A DNA stretch of 64,000 bases from JAVKMO01 sp031539345 (GCA_031539345.1 JAVKMO010000003.1:1-64000); one strand, 5' to 3'; counted from the stretch's first letter, positions 25,978-36,159 are shown. A program made the numbers and translations. The notes: generated by a model from the sequence alone, not told the origin.

Positions 25978-27408
25978 ATGCTAAAAAAATTAGACCTTTT
26001 ATTGTTACGCACTTTTGTTGGACCATTTTTTGGTGCAACGTTTATCATTTCTATTATTTTAATCCTACAATTTTTTTGGAAATATTTAGATGATATGGCG
26101 GGCAAAGGTTTGGGCGTATGGGTGATTTTTAAATTGACGATGTATTTGGGTGCAACGGTATTGCCGATGAGTTTACCTATTGCTGTTTTGTTTGCGTCTT
26201 TATTCACCTTTGGGGGTATGGGTGAACGCTCTGAATTGGTGGCAATTAAAGCCGCGGGCATTTCATTTATTCGTTTTTTACGCCCCGTGTTATTCTTGGC
26301 AATTATCATTTCTGCCATCGCATTTTGGTTTTCAAATAACGTTATTCCATATTCAACAATGCGTTTTCAAAACATTTTATATGAAATTGTTTATCAAAAA
26401 CCAGCCTTTGATTTAAAGCCTGGTGTTTTTTATGACAAAATAGACGGCTACACAATTTATATCAATCACAAAACTGACGACGAGAAAACGCTTAACAAAA
26501 TCATCATTTTTGAAGCACCCAAAAACATCAATACCCCATTTAGAAATATCATTTTTGCCAACAAAGGACATTTGAAAATTGGTGAAGATTCTAGCCATAA
26601 ACAAGTACTCATTTTTTCACTTTATGATGGTGCTTTTTATCAAGAAAGAGGAACTTTTAATCATAGAAAAAATGATTTTACAATAACGAATTTTACAACA
26701 TTTAGAAAAGTGTTAGACATGAGTTCGTTTAAATTTATGGAAGACAAAAGTCAATTCAAAAATCATCAAACGATGAATATTCAAGAGTTAGATTCTGCAC
26801 TTAAAGAAACCATACAATCAGCACCATACAATACAAAGTACAATCAATTTATGATGGAAAATCATTTTCCTCTACTCAAAGGCGTTCCTTTTCTGAAGGC
26901 GACTAATACGAACAAAGCCTTAAAACAAATTTTACCTACAGATACAATCAGTGCATCAACTCAAAAAGCCATTCAAGAAAAAATTAACATGATTCTGAAT
27001 GCTTATTCAAATTATGAAACTGAAATGAAAAATTGGCATGTACAAGAGAATAAATTTAGAGTCGAATGGCATAAAAAATTCACCTTGTCTTTGAGTTGTT
27101 TTATTTTCTTTTTGATTGGTAGTGCACTTGGGGCTATCATTCGCAAAGGCGGAATGGGTCTGCCTTTGATTATTGCGGTGGGCATGTTTGTGTTTTATTT
27201 TTTTCTGAGTTCTGCATTAGAAAAGGCTTCAAAAGTTGGCGAAATTTTGCCTGTGATAGGAATGTGGTTATCCAATGCTATTTTGTTGCCAATTGGAGTG
27301 TTTTTATCGTATAAAGCACTCAACGATTCTCAACTTTTAAACAAAGAGGCATACCAAAAAGCGTATGAAAAGATGATACGTTTGTTCAACAAATCGTCGA
27401 ACAAATAA
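25978..27408 (+). CDS. LptF/LptG-family lipopolysaccharide export permease
   Basis: A 476-residue YjgP/YjgQ-family protein: three membrane segments near the N-terminus (about 12-35, 55-85 and 100-122), a large periplasmic beta domain (about 130-360) and three more segments at the C-terminus (about 370-460). LptF and LptG form the inner-membrane channel with LptB that extracts LPS. Which of the two this is cannot be decided from sequence alone. It follows lpxC-fabZ and precedes a GT9 gene by 1 bp, so the genes are probably co-transcribed. Confidence 0.88.
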   Translation: MLKKLDLLLLRTFVGPFFGATFIISIILILQFFWKYLDDMAGKGLGVWVIFKLTMYLGATVLPMSLPIAVLFASLFTFGGMGERSELVAIKAAGISFIRFLRPVLFLAIIISAIAFWFSNNVIPYSTMRFQNILYEIVYQKPAFDLKPGVFYDKIDGYTIYINHKTDDEKTLNKIIIFEAPKNINTPFRNIIFANKGHLKIGEDSSHKQVLIFSLYDGAFYQERGTFNHRKNDFTITNFTTFRKVLDMSSFKFMEDKSQFKNHQTMNIQELDSALKETIQSAPYNTKYNQFMMENHFPLLKGVPFLKATNTNKALKQILPTDTISASTQKAIQEKINMILNAYSNYETEMKNWHVQENKFRVEWHKKFTLSLSCFIFFLIGSALGAIIRKGGMGLPLIIAVGMFVFYFFLSSALEKASKVGEILPVIGMWLSNAILLPIGVFLSYKALNDSQLLNKEAYQKAYEKMIRLFNKSSNK

Positions 27409-27409
27409 T

Positions 27410-28414
27410 ATGAATGCACCAAAAAAAATACTCCTTATTCAAACTGCTTTTTTAGGTGATGTGATTTTGGCAACGGCATTAATAGAAAAATTACATACAC
27501 ATTTTTCACTTGCAAAAATTGACTTTTTAGTGCGTAAAGGCAATGAAAGTGTATTAGTACAACACCCTCTCATCAATCATCTTTTTGTTTTAGATAAACA
27601 AAAAAAATGGACTTCAGCGTTGCAGCTTTTATCAACCATTCGGAAGAATAAATATGACAAAGTGATCAACGTGCAACGCCATTTTACAACGGGAATTATT
27701 ACTGCATTTTCTGGAGCGAAAGAAACAATTGGGTTTAAAAAAAATCCATTGTCCTTTTTATTTCATCGAGCAGTTGAACATACTTTTGATGGCATACATG
27801 AAATTGAACGCAACCAACAACTCATTGCAGACTGCACCGATACAGTGCCTGCACAACCCAAATTATATATTTCACCATCGATACAAAGCCAAGTTTCTCC
27901 TTATCAAAAAGAAAAAATGATTACTATTTCTGCGGGGTCTGTATGGGCAACCAAAAAATATCCTTTAGAAAAATGGATTGATTTTTTACGGCATTTGGAC
28001 ACAAGTTATACCGTCTATTTTTTAGGTAGCAAAGCCGAACACGAAGAAATTAAATTGATGTTACAAGACCTTAAAATGCCTAACGTATTCAATTTATGCG
28101 GTCAATTGAATCTCGTAGCTTCTGCTGCATTGATGGAAAAAGCAGACATGAATTATGCTAATGATTCTGCCCCAACACACCTCGCGAGTGCGATAAATGC
28201 ACCAATGGCAAGTATTTTTTGCTCTACAAGTCCACGTTATGGTTATGGTCCTTTGTCTGATTTGTCTTGTGTTATTGAAACACAGCAACACCTCGCCTGT
28301 AAACCTTGCACCAATCATGGCAAAAAAAAATGTCCGCTTAATCATTTTCATTGCGGCACAACAATTCATACCTCACAACTTATTGATGCCTTAAAAAGTA
28401 CAACATCAACTTAA
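27410..28414 (+). CDS. Glycosyltransferase family 9 (heptosyltransferase-like)
   Basis: A 334-residue GT-B enzyme like the ADP-heptose:LPS heptosyltransferases. The N-terminus ILLIQTAFLGDVILATALI is the family signature, and the C-terminal domain carries ISAGSVWATKKYPLEKW and the acceptor/donor motif NDSAPTHLASAINAPMASIF. A Cys-rich segment near the end (CKPCTNHGKKKCPL) is also usual in family members. It starts 1 bp after the LPS permease stop codon. It probably adds a sugar to the LPS inner core in the cytoplasm; the exact sugar is unknown. Confidence 0.88.
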   Translation: MNAPKKILLIQTAFLGDVILATALIEKLHTHFSLAKIDFLVRKGNESVLVQHPLINHLFVLDKQKKWTSALQLLSTIRKNKYDKVINVQRHFTTGIITAFSGAKETIGFKKNPLSFLFHRAVEHTFDGIHEIERNQQLIADCTDTVPAQPKLYISPSIQSQVSPYQKEKMITISAGSVWATKKYPLEKWIDFLRHLDTSYTVYFLGSKAEHEEIKLMLQDLKMPNVFNLCGQLNLVASAALMEKADMNYANDSAPTHLASAINAPMASIFCSTSPRYGYGPLSDLSCVIETQQHLACKPCTNHGKKKCPLNHFHCGTTIHTSQLIDALKSTTST

Positions 28415-28485
28415 AATTTTAGAGCAAGAATAATTACAACAAAAAACACTTGCTTTGATACTTCATTTTTACGTCGCCTAAACTT

Positions 28486-29517
28486 ATGCAAAAGAAAGTT
28501 GCAATTGTCATTTTAAACTATAACGGAAAGAAATTATTAGAAGAATTTTTGCCTTCGGTAGTTGAACATACACCAAAAAATTACAGCGTGTACGTTATTG
28601 ACAATGCTTCTACAGACGATTCTATTTTGTTTTTACAAACACATTATGCCAATATTGCTATCGTTAAAAATGCTGCGAATGTTGGCTTTGCAAGTGGCTA
28701 TAATGAAGGGCTAAAAAAAATTGACGCAGACTATTATATTTTACTCAATTCTGATGTTGCAATAACAGAAAAATCGATGGAACGCCTTATCGATTTTATG
28801 GAATGTACGCCACAAGCTGGTGCAGTTCAACCCAAAATTAAATCATACAAACAGCCTACACATTTTGAATATGCAGGAGCAAATGGCGGTTTTGTCGATC
28901 GTTTATTTTATCCTTTATGTCGAGGTCGAATGATTAAAACGAGCGAAGAAGACCACGGTCAATACGATACGATAACGCCAATTTTTTGGGCTTCTGGTGC
29001 AGCAATGTGCATTCGTGCAGAGTTGTTTCACGCCCTAAACGGCTTTGATGAATCTTTTTTTGCACATCAAGAAGAGATTGATTTATGCTGGCGTATGCAA
29101 CACATCGGTTACACGTGTTATTGTGTTCCCAGTGCTGTCGTTTATCATTTGGGAGGAGGAACTTTATCGTACCAAAATTTACAAAAAATGTATTTAAATC
29201 ATCGTAATAATTTAATGATGATAACAAAAAATCTACCCCTGCACAAAAGCCTACCTATTGTCATTACAAGAATTTTTTTAGAACAATCTGCTGAAGGATT
29301 AAACGCTTTATTAAAAGGTCATTTTCGTTTTTATCAACACCTTTGGAAAGCCCATTGGGACTATATTAAATGGTTATTTAAACGTATTGGCAAAATGCAA
29401 AAAGAGTACCCCAAAAGAAAATCTACAAAACTCACGGGCTACTTATCAATCTTTTTAATTTTCCATTATTACATTTTGCGACAAACAACGTTCAAAGAAT
29501 TACATTTAAAACCGTAA
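28486..29517 (+). CDS. Glycosyltransferase family 2
   Basis: A 343-residue GT-A enzyme with the start VAIVILNYNGKKLLEEFLPS, the nucleotide-sugar motif VIDNASTDDS, the metal-binding LLNSDVAI, and the acceptor-site GFDESFFAHQEEIDLCWRMQ. These match rhamnosyl- and related transferases of O-antigen or cell-surface glycan synthesis. A hydrophobic stretch near the C-terminus may attach it to the membrane. It follows the GT9 gene by 71 bp in the same direction, which supports a surface-polysaccharide role; the substrate is unknown. Confidence 0.88.
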   Translation: MQKKVAIVILNYNGKKLLEEFLPSVVEHTPKNYSVYVIDNASTDDSILFLQTHYANIAIVKNAANVGFASGYNEGLKKIDADYYILLNSDVAITEKSMERLIDFMECTPQAGAVQPKIKSYKQPTHFEYAGANGGFVDRLFYPLCRGRMIKTSEEDHGQYDTITPIFWASGAAMCIRAELFHALNGFDESFFAHQEEIDLCWRMQHIGYTCYCVPSAVVYHLGGGTLSYQNLQKMYLNHRNNLMMITKNLPLHKSLPIVITRIFLEQSAEGLNALLKGHFRFYQHLWKAHWDYIKWLFKRIGKMQKEYPKRKSTKLTGYLSIFLIFHYYILRQTTFKELHLKP

Positions 29518-29527
29518 ATATTATTTT

Positions 29528-29962
29528 ATGTACAGGGTGCTATATGCGTTTGTGGGAGTTGTTTTATTGGTTTGGTCGGCTTGTAGTAAATCGGCATATC
29601 CATCTGTTCCTACATTGACCTATACGTCTGTAAGTCCGTCGAATGAAGTCTATAAAAACAACTTGATCTTAAGCTATCGTGTAGAAGATAAAGAAGGCGA
29701 TATTGATGATACAATTACGATTATCAAAATGTACAAAAATAGTAAAACGAAACCCTTGATATTAAAATTTAAAATGCCTACAATTCCTTCAACGAGCGAC
29801 CTTTCTGCAAAAGTAAACGTGCTATTAGATTATTTCACAGACATTGGCGACCCTCAAGCTGCTTACAAAAATGACACCGTAATTTATGCTGCCTTTTTAA
29901 AAGATGCACAAAACCATATTAGCGACACTGCATTTTCTGAAAAAATTATTATTCATTTTTAA
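29528..29962 (+). CDS. Small lipoprotein of unknown function
   Basis: A 144-residue protein with a lipoprotein signal (hydrophobic 4-17, lipobox VWSAC with Cys 19). The mature part contains YRVEDKEGDIDDTITI, an acidic D/E/G motif often seen in Bacteroidota envelope lipoproteins, and predicted beta strands throughout, suggesting an Ig-like fold. It starts 11 bp after the GT2 gene and may be carried on the same transcript. I do not recognise a characterised family. Confidence 0.7.
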   Translation: MYRVLYAFVGVVLLVWSACSKSAYPSVPTLTYTSVSPSNEVYKNNLILSYRVEDKEGDIDDTITIIKMYKNSKTKPLILKFKMPTIPSTSDLSAKVNVLLDYFTDIGDPQAAYKNDTVIYAAFLKDAQNHISDTAFSEKIIIHF

Positions 29963-30045
29963 TTCTTCATTGCGAACAACAACTATTTCCACTTTATTAT
30001 AAAGCAAGTTTTACGTCTTGCAAGCCCTTATTTTCTATATTATTT

Positions 30046-31101
30046 ATGCTCCACTCTTCAAAAAAAAATCTTCGCTTATTGCCATTAGAAGCACTACAAA
30101 CAATTTGTGCAGAACAAAACGAAAGCAAATTTCGACACAAACAAATTTGGGAATGGTTATGGAAAAAAAATGTTGGGTCTTTTGAAGAAATGAGCAATTT
30201 GTCAAAACCATTGCGAGATGCTTTAGATGCAGATTATGCCATTCCAAAATTAACCGTTTACGAAACGCAACAAAGTTCAGACGGAACTATAAAAGTTGGT
30301 TTTAAAACGTTTGATGGACACGCAATTGAAGGCGTTATTATTCCAACTGAAAACCGCATTACTGTTTGTATATCTTCTCAAATTGGTTGTAGTTTGAGTT
30401 GTAAGTTTTGTGCAACAGGTCGTTTAGAACGGAAACGAAATTTAACCTTTGATGAAATTTATGACCAAGTTTTTATCCTCAACAGAATCAGCGAAGCCGA
30501 GTTAGGAAAAAAAATTTCAAACATTGTTTATATGGGTATGGGCGAGCCTTTGTTGAATTATAAAAATGTTTTACAATCCATTGATTTGATTACCGCAAAT
30601 GAAGGCATGGCGATGTCGCCAAAACGAATTACCGTATCAACAGCAGGCGTTGCAAAAATGATTTATCAATTGGGCGAAGACAAAGTTCGTTTTAATTTAG
30701 CCCTTTCTTTACACGCAGCAAATGACAAAAAACGTAGCCAAGTCATGGGCATCAACGACAAAAATGATTTAGATTCTTTGTGCGAAGCTCTCAATCATTT
30801 TTATGCTAAAACAAATAATGACATTACGTTAGAATACATTTTACTGAACAATTTTAACGACAGTTTAGACGATGCAAAAGAGTTGCATCAGTTCTATAAA
30901 AAAATTCCTACGCACTTAATCAACATCATTGAATACAACCAAGTTGCTGGCATTTCATTCAAAAAAGCAAGCCAAGAAAAATTAGACGCATTTATACAAT
31001 ACTTACAAAACAAGCGCGTAAATGCACGCGTAAGAAGAAGTCGAGGAGAAGATATTGATGCGGCATGTGGGCAATTAGCCAACAAAAACAAAACAACATG
31101 A
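30046..31101 (+). CDS. rlmN: Dual-specificity 23S rRNA A2503 / tRNA A37 C2-methyltransferase RlmN
   Basis: A radical-SAM methyltransferase of 351 residues. The [4Fe-4S] cluster motif is CSLSCKFCATG (CxxxCxxC, about residues 118-125). The YMGMGEPLLN motif and the C-terminal RRSRGEDIDAACGQL, with the methyl-carrying Cys, are present. RlmN adds the C2 methyl on A2503 of 23S rRNA and on some tRNAs. Its stop codon overlaps the next gene's ATG (ATGA at 31098-31101), coupling it to rimM. Confidence 0.95.
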   Translation: MLHSSKKNLRLLPLEALQTICAEQNESKFRHKQIWEWLWKKNVGSFEEMSNLSKPLRDALDADYAIPKLTVYETQQSSDGTIKVGFKTFDGHAIEGVIIPTENRITVCISSQIGCSLSCKFCATGRLERKRNLTFDEIYDQVFILNRISEAELGKKISNIVYMGMGEPLLNYKNVLQSIDLITANEGMAMSPKRITVSTAGVAKMIYQLGEDKVRFNLALSLHAANDKKRSQVMGINDKNDLDSLCEALNHFYAKTNNDITLEYILLNNFNDSLDDAKELHQFYKKIPTHLINIIEYNQVAGISFKKASQEKLDAFIQYLQNKRVNARVRRSRGEDIDAACGQLANKNKTT

Positions 31102-31610
31102 ATGACTTAATTCCGTTTGGAAAAATTGTAAATCATTACAAATTTGGCAATGAAATTATTGTGCAACACCGTAACGTCAATGAAAAAAAAATAAGTGCGT
31201 TGCGATTTGTTTTTATCCTCTTGTATCAACAACATATTCCCTATAAAGTGTTGTCTATTCGCACACGTTATGAAGGCGAAAGTATTGTTGTTTTAGACTG
31301 CATACCCACTTATGAAGCTGTAAAAAAAATACTTAAAAAAGAAGTTTTTATAGAACAACATATTGCCAAGCAAATTGCAGAAAAAGTTGAAAAGGATTTT
31401 TTGGGCTATGCTTTATATGACGAAAACACAAACGCTGTTCTGGGTACAATTACAAATACAGAACACCTTGCATCGCAATTTTTAGCAACCATTCAAGTCA
31501 ATCAAAAAGAAGTTTTTATTCCCTTACATCAAAACTTAATCACCCAAATTAACCATGAAAAAAAAATAATCACAATGAAAGTTCCTCATGGTTTGTTGGA
31601 ATTAGAATAA
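31098..31610 (+). CDS. rimM: Ribosome maturation factor RimM
   Basis: A 170-residue protein in the RimM pattern: an N-terminal beta-barrel (about 1-88) opening with IPFGKIVNHYKFGNEIIV, then a PRC-barrel domain (about 95-170) with FLGYALYDENTNAVLGTI, KEVFIPLHQNL and the closing ITMKVPHGLLELE. RimM assists assembly of the 30S head. The identification is by pattern; the N-terminal domain is diverged from textbook members. An in-frame ATG at 31065 lies inside rlmN, and the ATG at 31098 with an ATGA overlap is preferred. Pairing with an rRNA-modifying gene fits. Confidence 0.78.
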   Translation: MNDLIPFGKIVNHYKFGNEIIVQHRNVNEKKISALRFVFILLYQQHIPYKVLSIRTRYEGESIVVLDCIPTYEAVKKILKKEVFIEQHIAKQIAEKVEKDFLGYALYDENTNAVLGTITNTEHLASQFLATIQVNQKEVFIPLHQNLITQINHEKKIITMKVPHGLLELE

Positions 31611-31625
31611 AAAATTTCAAGGTTT

Positions 31626-32312
31626 ATGCGTTTTATTCTTCTTCTTTTTTTTGGTGTTATTTTTCTACAAGGGCAAAGTCAATCGCTTTCTAACTTACAT
31701 AGTAAGGAAAGTAAAAAATTCAATTTTGGCATTGGACTCGGCGTTGGCTTTCATGCATTGGGCATAGAAAAAAGCAATGCTTATTTGGCACAAGAAAAAT
31801 GGGTAAGCATCAATCCCAATAGCACGGCTGGCTTTTTTGTTCATTTTGTCAGCAACTACAATTTTAAACCTCATTGGGCTTTACGTTTCAATTTTCCTTT
31901 GTTTCATTATTCAAACTACACTATTGCTTATACGCAAAGAGACGGTGCCAACACAAAAAATGAAAGTTTTATTTTTGACCATTTTAAACTGAACGCACCG
32001 ATAGAAGTATTATTTAAGTCTGATATCATCAATAATTTTCGGTTTCATATTTCTTCAGGATATTATGCTGGCTATAATTTTACAAGCAACGTAGCACTCA
32101 AGAACATTTCTTTTTTAAGAATCAACAAATGGGAACAAGGTGCGACAATTGGCATCGGTTTTACCTTTGGTGGAGAATTTACAAACACGGCGGTAGAGTT
32201 GAAATATCAATATGGATTTACAGATATTTTTATCCAAGAAGCAAACAACGATTTTTCTAACGTAATAGAGAAACTCAAAACGCGAAACTTGTTATTGAGT
32301 ATTAGTTTTTAA
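31626..32312 (+). CDS. Outer-membrane beta-barrel protein (porin-family fold)
   Basis: A 228-residue protein with a signal peptide (1 to about 18, ending GQSQS). The rest is alternating hydrophobic strands rich in Phe and Tyr and ending in Phe (LLLSISF), as needed for insertion by the Bam complex. Glycine-rich strands such as FNFGIGLGVGFHALG fit an OmpW/OprF-like or type PorT small barrel common in Bacteroidota. Its role is unknown. It starts 15 bp after rimM and is followed by a spacer of about 100 bp before secA. Confidence 0.72.
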   Translation: MRFILLLFFGVIFLQGQSQSLSNLHSKESKKFNFGIGLGVGFHALGIEKSNAYLAQEKWVSINPNSTAGFFVHFVSNYNFKPHWALRFNFPLFHYSNYTIAYTQRDGANTKNESFIFDHFKLNAPIEVLFKSDIINNFRFHISSGYYAGYNFTSNVALKNISFLRINKWEQGATIGIGFTFGGEFTNTAVELKYQYGFTDIFIQEANNDFSNVIEKLKTRNLLLSISF

Positions 32313-32419
32313 CGAATATAAATCATTGATACGAAGCTGTGTTTCTTTGGAATCAACGTGGCGACAAAAATTATATTCACCGCCTTATTTTTTTTCTTTT
32401 TGTTTAATTGTTTTTAGCT

Positions 32420-35400
32420 ATGCTTTCTTTTCTCAGCAAATTATTTGGTGGTAATAAATCTAAAAAAGACGTTCAAATTTTGCTTCCTATTATTGAAAAA
32501 ATCAACACGCACTTTTCTTCTTTTGCAAACATTTCTAATGACGAGTTAAGAAATAAAACAAAACAGTTTCAAGAACAAATTCAAAAACACATCGAAGGCG
32601 TTTTGACCGAAACCAAACAATTAGAAGAACAAGCGAATGCGTTGGGCGAAGACAAAGTTGTTGAAAAAGAAACTGTATTCAAATTGATTGATGAATTAGC
32701 TGTTACGAAGCAGCAAAAAATAGAAGAAGCCTTGTGGACAATTTTGCCCGAAGCCTTTGCTGTAGTAAAAGAAACGGCACGACGCTTTAAAGAAAATGCA
32801 AAACTGACAAGCATCGCAAGCGAATTAGACATTACTTTAGCAAACAAAAAAAAATACATCAAAATTGAAAATGGCAATGCGATTTATGACAATCGATGGA
32901 GCGTTGGCGGCAATGAATTGGTGTGGAATATGGTGCATTATGACGTTCAATTGATTGGCGGTATTGTTTTGCATCAAGGGAAAATTTCTGAAATGGCAAC
33001 AGGTGAAGGGAAAACTTTGGTTTCAACCCTACCCGCCTACCTCAATGCCCTTGCTGGCGAAGGCGTTCATATTGTTACGGTCAACGATTATTTGGCAAAA
33101 AGAGACAGCGAATGGAATGCTCCCATTTTTGAATTTTTAGGCTTGCGGGTAGATTGTATTGACTACTACGAACCACATACAATTTATCGCCAACACGCTT
33201 ACCTTGCCGACATTACTTACGGCACCAACAACGAGTTTGGATTTGATTATTTAAGAGATAACATGGTTCACCAAACAGATGAAATTGTGCAACGCACAAA
33301 TCATTTTTTTGCCATGATTGATGAGGTAGATTCTGTGTTGATTGATGATGCAAGAACGCCCTTGATTATTTCTGGACCAATAGGCACAGACGATTCTCAA
33401 CAACGCTTTTTTCAATTGAAACCTCGTGTAGAAAAACTGATTGAAGCACAAAAAAAAATTACAACAAATTTTATAGCTCAAGCAAAAGAAAAAATCACTG
33501 CCGGCAATGACGACCCTAAAGACGGCGGATTAGACCTGTATCGTGCGTTTAGAAGTATGCCCAAAAACAGTGCGTTGATTAAATTTTTAAGTGAACCAAA
33601 CATTAAAGTAAAACTACAAAAAACAGAAAATTTTTACTTGGCAGACAATCAAAAATTAATGCCAGAAGTGGATAAAGAATTACTCTTTCAGATTGATGAA
33701 AAAAACAATCAAGTTGATTTGACAGAAAAAGGATTGCATTTTATTACACAAGATTTTGCTGAAAAAGATTTTTTTGTTTTGCCAGATTTAGCTGTTGAAT
33801 TAGACCGCATTCACCAAGACAAAGCACTTTCTAACGAAGAAAAAATCACCCGTAAAGAAAAATTGACGAATGATTATGCACTCAAATCTGACCGTATTCA
33901 CAGCGTTCAACAATTGCTCAAAGCTTATACCCTATTTGAAAAAGATGACGAGTATGTTGTGTTAGAAGGGCAAGTGAAAATTGTTGATGAACAAACGGGA
34001 CGTATTATGGAAGGCAGACGATATAGCGACGGTTTGCACCAAGCAATAGAAGCAAAAGAGGGCGTAAAAATTGAAGGTGCATCACAAACTTATGCCACTG
34101 TTACGCTGCAAAATTATTTTAGAATGTACCACAAACTTGCTGGTATGACAGGAACAGCAGAAACAGAAGCACAAGAATTTTGGCAAATTTACAAATTAGA
34201 CGTGGTGAGTATTCCTACGAATATCACCGCAATTAGAAAAGACGAACAAGACCTTGTTTATAAAACAAAACGAGAAAAATATAAAGCTGTTATTGATGAG
34301 ATAGAAAAAATTGTTGCCCAACAACGTGCGGTTTTAGTTGGCACAACGTCTGTCGAGGTGTCAGAATTATTGGCACGAATGTTAAAACAAAAAAATATTT
34401 CTCATAACGTTCTCAATGCAAAGCAACATGCAAGAGAAGCACAAATTATTTTAGAAGCAGGCTTACCTGGCAAGGTTACGATTGCAACAAATATGGCAGG
34501 TAGAGGAACGGATATTAAACTCCACGCCACCGTAAAAGAAAATGGAGGACTTGCCATTATTGGTACAGAAAGGCACGAAAGCAGACGGGTTGATAGACAA
34601 TTACGAGGACGTGCTGGCAGACAAGGCGACCCTGGTTCTACACAATTTTTTGTGTCGTTAGAAGATGATTTAATGCGCATGTTTGGGAGTGATAGAATTG
34701 CATCTTTAATGGATAAAATGGGCTATAAAGAAGGCGAAGTTTTGCAACATAGTTTGGTTACAAAAAGCATTGAGCGTGCACAAAAAAAAGTAGAAGAAAA
34801 TAATTTTGGCATCAGAAAAAGATTACTCGAATATGACGATGTGATGAACAAACAACGGAATGTGATTTACAAAAAACGTTCACACGCTTTGTTTGGCGAA
34901 CGCTTGAGCAACGACATTGACAACTCATTTTATTTAGTTACAAAACAGGTTCTTGATTATTTTGATGTACACGACAATGTATTGCAAACAAAATTAGAAT
35001 GTCTAAGTCAGCTTGGCGTGGACTATGATTTTACAAAAGAAGAACTGCAAGCAAAAAATAATAACGGACTTGTCAATACGATTTATGCTTTAGCCATTGA
35101 ACATTATACAAACAAAAAAGCAAACATCAAAACAATCTGTTTGCCATTGGTAAAAAATGTAAAATTGATGAACGGCGATAAATTCAAAAATGTGAATTTG
35201 CCTTTTACAGACGGAAAGAAAATTCTTCCTTCACATATTCATATTGACGATGCCATTGCAAGCCAAGGTGGAAGCATTCCTCTTGCGATAGAAAAAAATA
35301 TCAGCCTTTTACTGATTGATGATATGTGGAAAGATCACCTCCGCCAAATGGACGACTTACGCCACAGTGTACAAAGTGCCGTGTATGAACAAAAAGACCC

Positions 35401-35716
35401 ACTTGTAATTTACAAAGTAGAGGCCTTTGAATTATTTCAACAATTAGACAATCACATTCATCATGATGTTGTTCACTTTTTAAGTCAATATCAGTTGTTT
35501 AACAATGAACAAGAACAAGCACAAATTGACTTTCAACAACAAACACGCCGTACTGATGCGTCAAAAATAAAAACCATTAAACAAGATTTGAACGAACCAC
35601 AAAGCGAAGAGCCAATTCAAGAAAAAGCAGCACCTATTATTGCAGATCCCAAAATTGGTCGCAACGATGCTTGTCCTTGCGGAAGTGGAAAAAAATTCAA
35701 AAATTGTCACGGATAA
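32420..35716 (+). CDS. secA: Preprotein translocase ATPase SecA
   Basis: Motor of Sec-dependent protein export, cycling between cytosol and the SecYEG channel. The 1098-residue chain is longer than the roughly 900 of E. coli, as in other Bacteroidota, through insertions in the first nucleotide-binding and preprotein crosslinking regions. Walker A is MATGEGKTL, the DEAD-type box is DEVDSVLIDDARTPLI, and the second helicase domain has TNMAGRGTDIKL and RQLRGRAGRQGD. The C-terminal zinc tail is intact (ACPCGSGKKFKNCHG). A TTG at 32408 is open in frame; the ATG at 32420 is used. It converges with the Fur-family gene. Confidence 0.96.
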   Translation: MLSFLSKLFGGNKSKKDVQILLPIIEKINTHFSSFANISNDELRNKTKQFQEQIQKHIEGVLTETKQLEEQANALGEDKVVEKETVFKLIDELAVTKQQKIEEALWTILPEAFAVVKETARRFKENAKLTSIASELDITLANKKKYIKIENGNAIYDNRWSVGGNELVWNMVHYDVQLIGGIVLHQGKISEMATGEGKTLVSTLPAYLNALAGEGVHIVTVNDYLAKRDSEWNAPIFEFLGLRVDCIDYYEPHTIYRQHAYLADITYGTNNEFGFDYLRDNMVHQTDEIVQRTNHFFAMIDEVDSVLIDDARTPLIISGPIGTDDSQQRFFQLKPRVEKLIEAQKKITTNFIAQAKEKITAGNDDPKDGGLDLYRAFRSMPKNSALIKFLSEPNIKVKLQKTENFYLADNQKLMPEVDKELLFQIDEKNNQVDLTEKGLHFITQDFAEKDFFVLPDLAVELDRIHQDKALSNEEKITRKEKLTNDYALKSDRIHSVQQLLKAYTLFEKDDEYVVLEGQVKIVDEQTGRIMEGRRYSDGLHQAIEAKEGVKIEGASQTYATVTLQNYFRMYHKLAGMTGTAETEAQEFWQIYKLDVVSIPTNITAIRKDEQDLVYKTKREKYKAVIDEIEKIVAQQRAVLVGTTSVEVSELLARMLKQKNISHNVLNAKQHAREAQIILEAGLPGKVTIATNMAGRGTDIKLHATVKENGGLAIIGTERHESRRVDRQLRGRAGRQGDPGSTQFFVSLEDDLMRMFGSDRIASLMDKMGYKEGEVLQHSLVTKSIERAQKKVEENNFGIRKRLLEYDDVMNKQRNVIYKKRSHALFGERLSNDIDNSFYLVTKQVLDYFDVHDNVLQTKLECLSQLGVDYDFTKEELQAKNNNGLVNTIYALAIEHYTNKKANIKTICLPLVKNVKLMNGDKFKNVNLPFTDGKKILPSHIHIDDAIASQGGSIPLAIEKNISLLLIDDMWKDHLRQMDDLRHSVQSAVYEQKDPLVIYKVEAFELFQQLDNHIHHDVVHFLSQYQLFNNEQEQAQIDFQQQTRRTDASKIKTIKQDLNEPQSEEPIQEKAAPIIADPKIGRNDACPCGSGKKFKNCHG

Positions 35717-35745
35717 CAACGCTGATTTTTCATATCATTCAGCTA

Positions 35746-36141
35746 TTACACGCATTTTGGACAAAGCCCCGAAACGGTAAAATTAACTTCCATTACCTTA
35801 TATTTTTTCGGTAATTGATACGTTGGATGAACGTCTTCAAGACAGGTTACAGACTTACATTTTTGACAGCTAAAATGAATATGGTCGTGACGATGAACAT
35901 GAACGTGTGTATGCTCTGTTGCACAAATTTCACAACTCGCATATTTTAATACGCCATCAACATTGACGATTTTATGAATGAGATTTTCATTGACCAGTCT
36001 TTCTAATACGCGATAAATTGTAACACGATCGCACACATCACCCAACCCTTGCTGTATATCTGCATGCGAAACCGCTTGTGCAGACTGATTGACAAACTCA
36101 AATATGGCAGTCTTTGCTGCTGTTTTTTTTACGGTAGCCAT
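35746..36141 (-). CDS. Fur-family metal-responsive repressor (Zur-like)
   Basis: A 131-residue Fur-superfamily regulator: winged-helix DNA-binding domain (about 1-80, with DRVTIYRVLERLVNENLIHKI), then a metal-binding dimerisation domain. The latter shows SCQKC and a C-terminal CPKC, which form the structural zinc site, and an alternating stretch HTHVHVHRHDHIH that would supply sensor-site histidines. It diverges from a TonB-dependent receptor gene, with a palindrome 19 bp upstream of its own start, suggesting autoregulation and control of the receptor. The metal is not proven; zinc is favoured over iron by the histidine-rich site and the receptor partner. Confidence 0.85.
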   Translation of the reverse strand: MATVKKTAAKTAIFEFVNQSAQAVSHADIQQGLGDVCDRVTIYRVLERLVNENLIHKIVNVDGVLKYASCEICATEHTHVHVHRHDHIHFSCQKCKSVTCLEDVHPTYQLPKKYKVMEVNFTVSGLCPKCV

Positions 36142-36159
36142 AAACTAAAAAGTAATTTT

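Noticed and set aside
25902..26318. 138-codon minus-strand reading frame
   Set aside because: Overlaps the end of lpxC-fabZ and the start of the LPS permease in antisense, with no recognisable protein features.
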